A stretch of DNA of 64,000 bases, from assembly GCA_031446145.1 (NCBI GenBank), contig CP132903.1, positions 806,001 to 870,000 on the forward strand. Direction: 5' to 3'. This stretch comes from Arsenophonus sp031446145. GTDB taxonomy: Bacteria; Pseudomonadota; Gammaproteobacteria; Enterobacterales; Enterobacteriaceae. Positions 8,571 to 18,860 of the stretch are shown one piece after another; positions within the stretch are counted from its first letter, which is position 1, and every line of letters starts with the position of its first letter. The notes under the pieces were generated by a model. It saw nothing but the letters and a program-made list of their open reading frames with translations. It was not told the origin of the DNA and did not search any database. Both the position numbers and the translations under genes were made by a program.

Positions 8571-9352
8571 TAGCAAAATATTTGAAGTTAACAAAAATAT
8601 GAATAATAGTTTTTTGTTTTGATTAAAACATTTAATGGTTATCAAAAAAAAGATTATTTTTTCTTTTTATATAAAATTTAATAGTTGTTTATGAAAACAA
8701 GAAATAACTAAAAATAAATCTTGTTATTTTAATTTATTTTTTTTAAATTAAACTTTAATAATTATAACAGTTATCAAAAATAAAGTTTATGAAAAGTACA
8801 CAGAAAATTTAAATTATATAAATATATTCAATAATATTTTCCTGAGTAAGACAAATCAAAAATATTTTTACAAAAATTGTTATTTTTTATGATTTTTTAT
8901 TTTTTTGTATTTTTTTGTTGTATATTTTATAAAATTATTAAAAAATATTTATGGTAAAAAAATATTATTAAATTCAAAATTATTCTGATTTAGAACTTTG
9001 ATCGTTCATTTATGTTAGAAAATTATGTTTTTTTAAGAAAAAATAGATTGATAACAAAAGTATTTTTATTTTATAAAATTATGAAGAATATAAAAAATAT
9101 TGGTATTATAACATTTATTTATTTTTACTAGATAAAAATTTAATAATATGTATTATTGATATTTTTCCCTCTAATCTTTAAATTTATGAAATTTTTTCTA
9201 GATTGCAGGTTTATAAACATTAAAAAATGTTGTCTACTATAATATAACATAAAATATTTATTTTATTTTATATTTATTTTTGTAATAAATCTCTAAAATA
9301 TATTTTTTTGATGATATATTGTATATATATCATACAACAATAATTTAAAATT
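8571..9352. other. Spacer upstream of the trehalose operon
   Basis: About 780 bases of A/T-rich DNA with no ORF. A regulator such as treR, which precedes treB in E. coli, is not present. The only notable element is a short inverted repeat at 9311-9333 close to treB, listed separately. Confidence 0.5.
9311..9333 (+). promoter_or_regulatory. Inverted repeat upstream of treB, possible operator
   Basis: The arms ATGATATAT and ATATATCAT flank the centre TGTAT, 20 bases before the treB start. The position and symmetry would suit a repressor site overlapping the promoter. The sequence is nearly all A/T and no treR is nearby, so chance is a real alternative. Confidence 0.25.
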
Positions 9353-10777
9353 ATGTCAAAAAATATCACCATAAATTACGATAACATTAAAAAAATTATT
9401 ACTATTATTGGCGGTCAAAATAATATAAATAATTTTACACATTGTTTAACTAGATTACGCTTTGTTTTGCATGATCCTAAAAAAGTAAACATAAAAGATT
9501 TAAAAAAAATTCCTGAAGTTAAAGGTTGTTTTTATCAGGCAGGACAATTACAAATTGTAATTGGTACTAATGTATATAAATATTATAAAGCAATTCAAAA
9601 ACAACTAATTCTTATAGACAACAAAAACGATAAAAAAACATCTCTTGAAAGAAAAATTAAATTTCATAAAAAACTCATTGCGAATTTAGCAGAGATTTTT
9701 TTTCCATTATTACCTGCATTGGTCTGTGGAGGATTATTATTAGGCATTAGAAATATTTTAGGTGAAATGCCAATATTACACAATAAAACGTTATTAGAAT
9801 TTTATCCTATTTTAAAACCTATTTATGATTTTTTATGGTTACCATGTGAAGCTATTTTTCATTTTTTGCCAGTTGCGATTTGTTGGTCTACAGTAAAAAA
9901 AATAGGTGGAACACCTGTTTTAGGTATTATTCTGGGGATTACATTAGTTTCACCTCAATTAATGAATGCTTATAACTTAGGTACCCATTTGCCTGAAGTT
10001 TGGGATTTTGGCTTATTTACTATTCAAAAAGTTGGATATCAAGCTCAGGTTATTCCTGCAATCTTTGCTGGATTATTTTTAAGTTGGTTTGAAATTTTTA
10101 TACGTCGTTGTATTCCTGACTATTTGCAATTTGTAATAGTACCTATTATAACTTTGAGTATTTCTCTTTTTGTTGCACATTGTATTTTAGGTCCCATAGG
10201 GCGTTTTATAGGTAATGAAATTTCAGAAATTGTAAAATTTATAATGTTTGGTAATTTTGCGCCAATCGGTTCTGCTATTTTTGGTTTTACTTATTCATTA
10301 TTAGTGATGACTGGTGTTCATCATATTACGCTTGCGATTGATATGCAGATAATGCAAATCCAAGGTGGGACTCCAATTTGGCCAATTATTGCTCTTTCAA
10401 ATATTGCTCAAGCATCTGCTGTTGTCGGTATTATTATTATTAGTCGAAAAAAAAATGAACGTGAAATCACTATTCCAGCAGCAATTTCTGCTTATTTAGG
10501 TGTTACTGAACCTGCACTTTATAGTGTGAACCTTTATTATCGGTTTCCTTTGTTATGTGCAATGATAGGTGCCGCTTTTTCTGCTTTTATTTGTGGTATA
10601 TTTGGTGTACTTTCTAATGGAATTGGTGTAGGAGGATTGCCTGCTATTCTTTCTATTCAACCGATTTATTGGTTAGTTTATTCATTTGCGATAATGTTTG
10701 CGATTGTTATCCCGATTATATTAACAATAATAATTTATAAGTACCAACAACGTAAAGGTACACTTATTTCTAATTAA
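9353..10777 (+). CDS. treB: Trehalose-specific PTS permease, EIIBC component
   Basis: 474 residues (E. coli TreB 473) and very similar along its whole length. The N-terminal EIIB domain (1 to about 90) has the phosphocysteine Cys31 in HCLTRLRFV. The EIIC domain (about 110-474) has the conserved blocks FFPLLPALVCGG, GGTPVLGIILGITLVSPQLMNAYN, VGYQAQVIPA, GVHHITLAIDMQ and YLGVTEPALYSVN. It imports trehalose as trehalose 6-phosphate, taking phosphate from EIIA-Glc (crr), which would be encoded elsewhere. There is no clear ribosome site. The next gene starts 42 bases downstream, and no treC (trehalose-6-phosphate hydrolase) follows. Confidence 0.95.
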   Translation: MSKNITINYDNIKKIITIIGGQNNINNFTHCLTRLRFVLHDPKKVNIKDLKKIPEVKGCFYQAGQLQIVIGTNVYKYYKAIQKQLILIDNKNDKKTSLERKIKFHKKLIANLAEIFFPLLPALVCGGLLLGIRNILGEMPILHNKTLLEFYPILKPIYDFLWLPCEAIFHFLPVAICWSTVKKIGGTPVLGIILGITLVSPQLMNAYNLGTHLPEVWDFGLFTIQKVGYQAQVIPAIFAGLFLSWFEIFIRRCIPDYLQFVIVPIITLSISLFVAHCILGPIGRFIGNEISEIVKFIMFGNFAPIGSAIFGFTYSLLVMTGVHHITLAIDMQIMQIQGGTPIWPIIALSNIAQASAVVGIIIISRKKNEREITIPAAISAYLGVTEPALYSVNLYYRFPLLCAMIGAAFSAFICGIFGVLSNGIGVGGLPAILSIQPIYWLVYSFAIMFAIVIPIILTIIIYKYQQRKGTLISN

Positions 10778-10819
10778 AGGATTATTTAATTAATATATTT
10801 TAAATAGTGAATTGTAAAG

Positions 10820-13573
10820 ATGAATTATTTGCATGTTACTTTTAAAGCAAAAGAGTTAATGGTTTATCAACATAACATAAATTGTAAATTTTATCCTATA
10901 ATTTATGAAAAAATCAATAAGTTAGATTTATTCAAATTAATTCAACAAATTAAACTAGATTTTCCTGATATTCAAGGTGGGACATTAAAAGGAAAGTTAC
11001 TATCTTATTATTCAATTTTTTGTATAAAAATTGCTAATGAGGATATTATTGATATGGAAAAAAGTTTTTCAGAAATATTTAATGCCCCTTTTATAAGAAC
11101 GAATGTTTTATTGAATGATGGTGAAGAAAGTTTAAAAAATGCTTTGGCAGAAAAACAAAAAAAAATAACTTGGAGTATTGATTATTGTGGATATCATTCA
11201 GGTAAAACTGAATACACTACCGAATCTTTATTGACAGTAGCAAATGGATATTTAGGTTTGCGTGGTACATTGCCTGAAATGATAATCAGTGATGATACTT
11301 ATCCAGCTACTTATCTTGCAGGATTATATAATCAATCTATTTCTGAAATAAGTGGACATCAAGTTCATAATGAAGATTTTGTTAATGCCCCAAATGCACA
11401 ATATATTTCATTATCTATTGGTAATAATAGTAAATTTCTTAATCTTAATGATTTTAATATTCTTTCTCTTTATCGTCGATTAGATTTTATGACAGGAGTA
11501 TTATCTAGTGAATTACAAATTGAAGATGAAAAGGGACGTCAAATAAAAATACAATCTCGAAAATTTACCAATATGGCACGAATGACACACTATAGTATTG
11601 AATATCAATTTTGTCCTTTGAATTTTTCAGACAAAATAACAATTTGCACTAAAACAGACGGTGGGACTTTTAATTATGGTGTTGAACGTTATCGATATCT
11701 TAATTGTCATCATTATAAAATAAAAAAATTAGTTGCTAATAAACATAAAACTTATTTGTTGGCAGAAACGAATCAAACTAAAATCGGTATTGGAATATCT
11801 ACTGAAATTAACGGTAATTTTTTTGAATCCAATCATGTTAAAAATATAATCAATAAAAATAATATTGTCCAACAGATAGTTTTTTTTGCAAAAGAAAAAA
11901 AATTTTATACTTTAGAAAAAAATGTAGCTATTGCTATTTCTACTGTTTTTAATCAAGATTGGAAAAAAGTAACTTCATGGGAGCTTCCTAATTTTTCTGT
12001 ACAATTAGCAGAAAGTCAAATCGCCTGGAAAGCACTTTGGGATGAAAGTGATATTGTTATTTCTGGTGATATGATGACACAAAAATTATTACATTTGCAT
12101 ACCTATCATTTATTAGCTTCATGTTCTCCTTTGAGTAACGAAAAATATAAATTAGATGTTTCTGTTACTGCGAGAGGATTGCATGGAGAAGCTTACCGTG
12201 GACATATTTTTTGGGATGAAATATTTATTTTGCCATTCTATATTATGCATTTTCCTGAAACTGCTCGCCAATTGCTTATGTATCGATATAGAAGATTGTC
12301 AGCAGCAAAAAATGCAGCGAAAGTGGCAGGTTATCAAGGTGCTATGTTTCCTTGGCAATCAGGTCATGATGGTACTGAACAAACACAAACATTACATATA
12401 AATCCTCTAACAGGACAATGGGATCCTGATCATAGTTATCTACAATGTCATATTTCATTGACTATTGCTTATAATATTTGGTTATATTGGTTAAATACTG
12501 CAGATAAATCGTTTATGATTAACTTTGGTTTTGAATTATTGATTGAAATTGCCAAGTTTTGGATAAGCAAAGCAGTATGGAATCATAAAAGTAATCGATA
12601 TCATATTGATGGTGTAATGGGACCAGATGAATTTCACGAATATAGTGCAGGTAATAAAAAAGCAGGTTTAAAAGATAATGCTTATACTAATGTGATGGTT
12701 TCATGGTTATTTCATGAAATTGAAATAATAGCTTCATCTTTTTCTCCAAAAGAATTAAAAGGTATTGTAAATCAAGTTCATATCAATAAAAATTTTTGGA
12801 AAAAAATAAAAGATATAAAAACAAAATTAGTGTTATCAATTAATAATGAAAATATTATAGGACAATTTGATGGTTATTTTTCACTTGAAGAAATGGATTG
12901 GAAAAAATATCGGAATAAATATGGTAACATATATCGTTTAGATAGAATATTACGTGCTGAAGGAAAATTATCAGATAATTATAAAATTACTAAACAAGCA
13001 GATTTATTAATGATATTTAATAATTTTGATCAGGATATTGTAAAAAAAATATTAAAAAATATGAATTATTCTATGCCTGATAATTATGTAGAAAAAAATT
13101 TTAATTATTATTTTCCTCGTACGTCTCATGGATCAACCTTATCTCGTATTGTTCATGCTTCTTTGGCTGAAAATATCAAATTGCATGCTTTATCTTGGAA
13201 ATTATATAAAGATTCTTTATTTTCCGATTATCAAGATATTCAAGGTGGTACAACATCAGAAGGTATTCATACTGGTGTAATGGCAGCTACTCTTAATATG
13301 ACAATTATGACATATGGTGGTGTGGATATTCGTCAATCATTATTAAAAATTAATCCTTCATTGCCAACTCATTGGCAATATATACAATTTAAAGTATGGC
13401 ATTTAGGAGTTAATTATAATTTTTTAATTACTCAATACAAACTATCTGTGATTTCTAATAAAAATACTAAAATCCAAGTAGGTTCAAAAGAGTATAAAAT
13501 TTTTATTGGTAAAATGTTACATATTAATTATAAAAATAAGGTATTTTGTGATGATAAAAGGCATGATCTTTGA
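10820..13573 (+). CDS. Glycoside hydrolase family 65 phosphorylase, probably trehalose 6-phosphate phosphorylase
   Basis: 917 residues, longer than the usual 750-800 of GH65 phosphorylases. The GH65 part begins near residue 118 (WSIDYCGYHSGKTEYTTESL). The catalytic barrel has ARGLHGEAYRGHIFWDE (451-467), AMFPWQSGHDGTEQTQTLH and VMGPDEFHE with the expected general acid Glu604. The phosphate-binding loop is QGGTTSEGIHTG (808-819). The first roughly 117 residues match no domain I recognise. Family members cleave trehalose, maltose, kojibiose or their phosphates to beta-glucose 1-phosphate. Its position between treB, whose product is trehalose 6-phosphate, and pgmB makes that sugar phosphate the likeliest substrate. 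Its 3' end overlaps pgmB by 23 bases. Confidence 0.85.
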   Translation: MNYLHVTFKAKELMVYQHNINCKFYPIIYEKINKLDLFKLIQQIKLDFPDIQGGTLKGKLLSYYSIFCIKIANEDIIDMEKSFSEIFNAPFIRTNVLLNDGEESLKNALAEKQKKITWSIDYCGYHSGKTEYTTESLLTVANGYLGLRGTLPEMIISDDTYPATYLAGLYNQSISEISGHQVHNEDFVNAPNAQYISLSIGNNSKFLNLNDFNILSLYRRLDFMTGVLSSELQIEDEKGRQIKIQSRKFTNMARMTHYSIEYQFCPLNFSDKITICTKTDGGTFNYGVERYRYLNCHHYKIKKLVANKHKTYLLAETNQTKIGIGISTEINGNFFESNHVKNIINKNNIVQQIVFFAKEKKFYTLEKNVAIAISTVFNQDWKKVTSWELPNFSVQLAESQIAWKALWDESDIVISGDMMTQKLLHLHTYHLLASCSPLSNEKYKLDVSVTARGLHGEAYRGHIFWDEIFILPFYIMHFPETARQLLMYRYRRLSAAKNAAKVAGYQGAMFPWQSGHDGTEQTQTLHINPLTGQWDPDHSYLQCHISLTIAYNIWLYWLNTADKSFMINFGFELLIEIAKFWISKAVWNHKSNRYHIDGVMGPDEFHEYSAGNKKAGLKDNAYTNVMVSWLFHEIEIIASSFSPKELKGIVNQVHINKNFWKKIKDIKTKLVLSINNENIIGQFDGYFSLEEMDWKKYRNKYGNIYRLDRILRAEGKLSDNYKITKQADLLMIFNNFDQDIVKKILKNMNYSMPDNYVEKNFNYYFPRTSHGSTLSRIVHASLAENIKLHALSWKLYKDSLFSDYQDIQGGTTSEGIHTGVMAATLNMTIMTYGGVDIRQSLLKINPSLPTHWQYIQFKVWHLGVNYNFLITQYKLSVISNKNTKIQVGSKEYKIFIGKMLHINYKNKVFCDDKRHDL

Positions 13574-14201
13574 TCTTGATGGAGTTATTGTTGATACCGC
13601 TGGTTATCACTTTAGAGCTTGGCAATATCTTGCAAAAGAAATTGATATTAATTTTGATTCGATCTTTAATGAAACATTAAAAGGGATTAGTAGACGTAAA
13701 TCGTTAGAAAAAATTTTGCTTTATGGTAATAAAATCAATAGTTTTTCTTCAGAAGAAAAGCAGTTTTTAATGAACAAAAAAAATCATTTTTATACAGAAT
13801 TATTGTATCAATTAACAGAAAAAGATATTTTTCCAGGTGTGTTATCTTTTATTAAAACAGCTAAAAAGCATAAGATTCTTTGTGCCATAGCTTCTTCTTC
13901 TCAAAATGCTGATATGATTTTAAAAAAACTAAATATAAAAAAATATTTTAATATAGTTATTGATCCGCTTTCTGTATCAAAAGGAAAACCTGATCCAGAA
14001 ATTTTTTTATTAGCTGCCAATTTAATTGATGTTTTACCTAAAGAAGCGGTAGGATTCGAAGATTCACAAGCAGGTATTGAAGCATTAAATAAAGCAAATA
14101 TTTTTTCTGTAGGAATATCACTAAAAAAAAAATTAATTGGTGCTAATTTACAAGTTCATTCTTTCAAAGAAATTGATTTTAAAAAACTTATAAGAATATA
14201 A
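13551..14201 (+). CDS. pgmB: Beta-phosphoglucomutase
   Basis: 216 residues, the usual size for this HAD-superfamily enzyme, which converts beta-glucose 1-phosphate to glucose 6-phosphate. The nucleophile and acid/base pair are Asp8 and Asp10 in FDLDGVIVDTA. Other motifs are the cap-domain loop KGISRRKSLEKIL, IASSSQNADMILKKL, KGKPDPEIF and GFEDSQAGIEAL. I chose ATG 13551 because MIKGMIFDLDG matches family N-termini; it lies within the end of the GH65 gene, which implies translational coupling. It processes the beta-anomer that GH65 phosphorylases release, which strongly links the two genes. Confidence 0.93.
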   Translation: MIKGMIFDLDGVIVDTAGYHFRAWQYLAKEIDINFDSIFNETLKGISRRKSLEKILLYGNKINSFSSEEKQFLMNKKNHFYTELLYQLTEKDIFPGVLSFIKTAKKHKILCAIASSSQNADMILKKLNIKKYFNIVIDPLSVSKGKPDPEIFLLAANLIDVLPKEAVGFEDSQAGIEALNKANIFSVGISLKKKLIGANLQVHSFKEIDFKKLIRI

Positions 14202-16203
14202 AAAAAACATATTATAATAAATAGAATGTTTTTAAAATATTTTTTTTAAAAAAATAAATTTTGATTTGTAAATAATAAAATAAAAATTAGAAAATTTAAA
14301 GATTAATTAAAATATTACCAGTTCTAATGTATTATATAAAACAACGAATACATTCATTTATGATTTATTTATATGTCTTATTTATAAAGATTTTATATGA
14401 GTATTTTTATATAAAAAATACTATTTTGCATTATTTATTACATAATTTTTAATATTTTATAGCAATAATTATTGTGTATGCACATAAATGGATAATATAT
14501 TTAATTATAATAGCATAACGCAAACTATACTACACAGATAGTATGTGCTATTTGTATGTTTTTGAATTATCTTTTAATATTAAAATAAACATCAGTTATT
14601 TTATCATTAAAACTTTATTACATCTTAAAAATTTTGGTTATCTCTATATACGCTATTTATAATGCTTTTTACAAACACTCTGAATGTGCTCTTTTTTCTA
14701 ATGGTAATTTTCATATAATTTTTATATATTGCTTTTATGCTTTTGAAGAATTTTTGTGATTATTTCCATTTTAATTTTTCCAGTTGCGAAAAAAAACTAA
14801 ATATAAATTAGTTGAATCTCAAACAATACTAGCAATATATAATTCTAAAAAAATTATCAATCATGGGTATTTGAATAACAGCTGATCGATTAAATATTGA
14901 AATAATGCAAAATTATTAGTACTTTAAAATTAGGCACTAAATTTTTTATAAGAGTTTATTTTTAGATTAGTGAATACATTTAAAATATTTAGATATTTAA
15001 TAAATCTACTCATATAAAATATATTGTTATTTCAGAAAGTCTTTTCTATGGATTAAAGAAAATAGATTAGTCATATTTTTCTTAGCGAAATATAACAATC
15101 CATATCAGATTTATTATTATATATTAAAGATTTATATATAAAAATTTTTTTGTTAAAAAATCTGCAATATTATGTAATACATATTTATTTGTTTTGTTAT
15201 ATTATTAAAATAAGTAGCGACTTTTTGTTTACCTAAGGTCGTTATTTCACAATGATAAAATTTCATAAAAAACACTAATCTGTTTTTTATAGTAAAAAAT
15301 ATGACTAAATTAATATTTTTTTAATAAACAAATTAGAGATCCAAGAAAAAATCCATAATTTTTGAAGGATGACTTTTATTGTCATTTTAATAAAAAATAC
15401 AATATTCTGCAGCAGTTCTATATTATTAATGTAATAATAATTTTAAAAAATATTGTTGTGGAAGTAAATGTTATCAAATAAAAAAATAGATTAAGTTTAA
15501 ATAAGTACAGAACTTGCTACATCAATCAATGATTACATAAAAATCTTTTTACATGTTTAAAAAATGACTGTAATTCTTTTTGGTAATCTTAATGTGTATT
15601 TGCTTTTAAAACATTATGTCAAATAATTATGCTGGATTTTTTTTAAAAAGATCTAGTACTCTTGTTTTTATATTATAAAAAAAGAATAATATTTAATGCA
15701 TGATTTTTTAATTTAAATATAGATAGATGATAAATAAAACGTTATACTTTTTTTCAAGAAAAATTCATTTATTTATTGATTACTAGAAATATTAATATTT
15801 TATTCTTTTTTTATTATCAGTAAAAAATAAGTCAATGTATTCTAGATAAAATTTATTATTTATCGAATAAATATGTTTAATAAATTTTATAGATATAAAA
15901 TATCTACCATAAAAATTTTTTCTTAATAAAGAAACTATATATTAGTTATTGTTGTTTTTATAAAGATAACACTATTTTTTAATAAAAAATATTTTTTGTT
16001 TAAAAATCTAATGAAAGATTATTTAGATTAATGTTTTATATTAAGAAATATAGTAAAAAACAAATTATAAATATATGTATTTTATAATTTTTTATTAAAA
16101 ATACCTTATTTTTTATATTTTTATTGATTTTTAATGCTTTTTTTGGTTTTTGTTGCTTAATTTTTTATTAATCATATTTTTTATGGCTTAAAAAAATTAT
16201 TGA
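14202..16203. other. Two-kilobase non-coding interval, probably eroded genes
   Basis: This is the longest gene-free stretch in the window, between pgmB and the 3' end of sthA. It has scattered less A/T-rich patches (for example near 14640-14790 and 15220-15260). None gives a reading frame longer than a few dozen codons or a protein I recognise. I see no tRNA, repeat or GC-rich hairpin. Most likely one or two genes decayed here. Confidence 0.5.
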
Positions 16204-17604
16204 TTAAAAAAGACGATTTAACCCATTAAACGCAGCTACACGAAATGCTTCTGCCATTGTTGGATAGTTAAAAGTAGTATTAATAAAATATTCAATGGTA
16301 TTACCTTTATTTTTTTGTTCCATAATGGCTTGACCAATATGAATAATTTCTGCTGCACGTTCACCAAAACAATGAATACCTAATATTTTTAATGTTTCAC
16401 GATGAAATAATATTTTTAAACTTCCTACATTCATCCCAGCTATTTGAGCTCTAGCTAAATCTTTAAATTGAACTCGACCAACTTCATAAGGGATTTTCAT
16501 ATTAGTTAATTGTTGTTCGGTTTTTCCTATAGAACTGATTTCAGGAATAGTATATATTCCTGTAGGGATATTTTTAATTAACTCTGTATTTCTATGATTA
16601 CCAGTAATAATTTTACGTGCAACCAGACGACCTTGATTATAAGCAGCTGATGCTAGGCTAGGATATCCAATAACATCACCGACAGCATAAATATTTTTAT
16701 TATTAGTACAATATGATAGATTTACTTTGATTAAACTTCGTTCGTCAACAGTAATAGGAATGTTTTCTAGTTTTAAATTATCTATATTTCCTGTACGCCC
16801 ATTAGCGTATAATAAACAATCGGCTTTTACTTTTTTTCCTGATTTAAGATGGATAATTACACCATCTTCTTTTCCTTCTATTTTTTCATATTCTTCATTA
16901 TGTCGAATAACAATACCATTGTTCCAAAAATGATATGATAAAGCATCGGACATTTCTTGATCTAAAAATGATAGTAAATGATTACGAGTATTTATTAAAT
17001 CTACTTTAACACCTAATCCTCTAAAAATTGAAGCATATTCACAACCAATAACACCAGCACCGTAAATAACAACATGGCGTGGTTCATTATTTAAACGTAG
17101 AATAGAATCGCTATTATAAATTCGTGAATGTTTAAAATCAACATCTGGGGGGCAATAAGGTCGAGAACCAGTTGCAATGATAATAATTTCACCATATAAA
17201 ATATCGTAAGAACCATCTGCATAAAAAATTTTTAACGTATGTTCATCAATGAAAGAGGCTTCACCAGTAAATATATTGCAACCATTTCTTTCATAAAATC
17301 CCTGTCGCATTTGTACTTGTTGATTAATTACAGTTTCTGCTTGTTTGAGAATTTTAAAAAAAGAAGATCTTAGAATACTAGATCTATCACTATATAATGA
17401 ATTTTGATTAAACTCAATAATTCTGCTTACTGCATGTCTGAGTGCTTTTGAGGGTATAGTTCCCCAGTGAGTACAGCCACCACCGATTTTATGATAACGC
17501 TCAATAACTGCAACTTTTTTTCCTTTTTTTACTAAACCCATTGCGGTTCCTTCTCCTCCAGGACCAGAACCTATAACAATCATATCAAATTTGATTTGTG
17601 ACAT
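16204..17604 (-). CDS. sthA: Soluble pyridine nucleotide transhydrogenase
   Basis: 466 residues, exactly the E. coli length. This flavoprotein transfers hydride between NADPH and NAD+, mostly reoxidising NADPH. Motifs are the FAD site VIGSGPGGEGTA (residues 11-22), GGGCTHWGTIPSKALRHAVSRI, the NAD(P) site VIYGAGVIGCEYASIFRG and the C-terminal NTTFNYPTMAEAFRVAAFNGLNRLF. The redox disulphide of related lipoamide dehydrogenases is replaced (Cys then Thr in GGGCTHWGT), as is normal for SthA. No neighbour is co-oriented; fabR, next to it in E. coli, is absent. Confidence 0.97.
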   Translation of the reverse strand: MSQIKFDMIVIGSGPGGEGTAMGLVKKGKKVAVIERYHKIGGGCTHWGTIPSKALRHAVSRIIEFNQNSLYSDRSSILRSSFFKILKQAETVINQQVQMRQGFYERNGCNIFTGEASFIDEHTLKIFYADGSYDILYGEIIIIATGSRPYCPPDVDFKHSRIYNSDSILRLNNEPRHVVIYGAGVIGCEYASIFRGLGVKVDLINTRNHLLSFLDQEMSDALSYHFWNNGIVIRHNEEYEKIEGKEDGVIIHLKSGKKVKADCLLYANGRTGNIDNLKLENIPITVDERSLIKVNLSYCTNNKNIYAVGDVIGYPSLASAAYNQGRLVARKIITGNHRNTELIKNIPTGIYTIPEISSIGKTEQQLTNMKIPYEVGRVQFKDLARAQIAGMNVGSLKILFHRETLKILGIHCFGERAAEIIHIGQAIMEQKNKGNTIEYFINTTFNYPTMAEAFRVAAFNGLNRLF

Positions 17605-18860
17605 TGTTTGATAACCTATGATTTATTATAATTTAGATATAAATAACTCTCTTGGAAATGTGTTATAGTGATATTAGTTATTTAATATTTGATTTTCATG
17701 TTTCATTTTTAAGTAAATTTATAAAATTACTCTAAAAGAGTATAATAACTAGGTAAGAGTAAAAAAACATATCTATGTTTATTATAGATGATAATTTTTG
17801 ATTCAGCTTTTATTTTTTAATTAAATTCTAATTTTTTAGTTTTTCTTATATAAAGTTTGTATACAAAATATTTTAAAAAGCCAAGTTTTACTTCTTTTTT
17901 TTCTATAGAAATGTTTTTTATTAACTAGAGTTATATAGTTACCGATATAAAATCATCTTATTTTGTATTGTATAAATTAAATTAAAATATAATAAATATT
18001 ATTAATTTTTATATAAAATTTTTTAGTGTATTTGTATATTTTTTTATAAAATTTGCTAAAAATATTATTTTGTTAACGTCAAGTATATCTATTGAATGTA
18101 ATATGCCCCGATCTCCAGAAAAATTTAAGAATAAAAGATTACATTTCCTTTTGATTTGCAATAAAAAATGAATATGTTAAAGTACTATTTTATGAATATA
18201 TCATCAAAATTCATAGTTAATTTATATTAAATTCTTAAGAAGAATCTTATATATACAATTAGGACAATATAATTTGTTAAAGTTTTTTTAAAAATTTTTA
18301 ATTTGTATGAAAATTTTTTATGAAATCATTTTGATAGAAAATATTAGTGTACGATAAAAAATATAAAATAAAAATTAATATTTAAATCTTAAATTTTAAT
18401 CGTAATACTAATATTAAGATAATTTTTTATTTAGATCTTTTTTAATTGTTTAATATTGATACATATAAGAAAAAATATTTTTATTAATTATTAAATTGTG
18501 TATTTTTATATGTAATTCAATAAATTAATTAAAAATATTTTTTAAAATAGATAATCTATCATGATAGTATTTATATTTAATAAATAATTTATATGACTAT
18601 TTGATATATTAAATAAGTAATTTGAGATATAAATCTTATATATTAGATGATAAAATGAGTATTTTAATAATTACATTTTTATTACCATAAAATATATTAT
18701 TTATTTTCTATAATATATTTAATAAAAGAATTATCTACAAATAATTTAATATGTAAATAATTAATCATGATACTATTAAAAAATAAATAAAAATTATACT
18801 AACTTAAATCTTATTATCAAATTATTGCAATAAAAATATATTTTAAAATAGGTAGTTATC
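17605..18860. other. Spacer between sthA and ndh with one gene remnant
   Basis: About 1.25 kb of A/T-rich DNA between divergent genes. One patch at about 18094-18171 resembles the 3' end of ycfP, the gene directly upstream of ndh in E. coli, and is listed separately. No trace of fabR, the usual divergent neighbour of sthA, was recognised. Confidence 0.5.
18094..18171 (+). pseudogene. ycfP: Probable 3' remnant of ycfP
   Basis: In one frame the codons read EKFKNKRLHFLLI before a stop at 18171. E. coli YcfP ends HKFKNISPHLQRIKAF: KFKN is identical, and His and Ile fall at the same spacing. Just upstream, shifting frame by one base gives E-V-I-C-P-D, similar to EIVWDE in YcfP. The location directly upstream of ndh, and the strand, agree with E. 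coli gene order. The match is short, so confidence is moderate. Confidence 0.45.

Noticed and set aside
15369..15385. Short hairpin ATGAC/GTCAT followed by TTTT in the 2-kb spacer
   Set aside because: A five-base stem with a short T-run is expected by chance, and there is no gene next to it to terminate.
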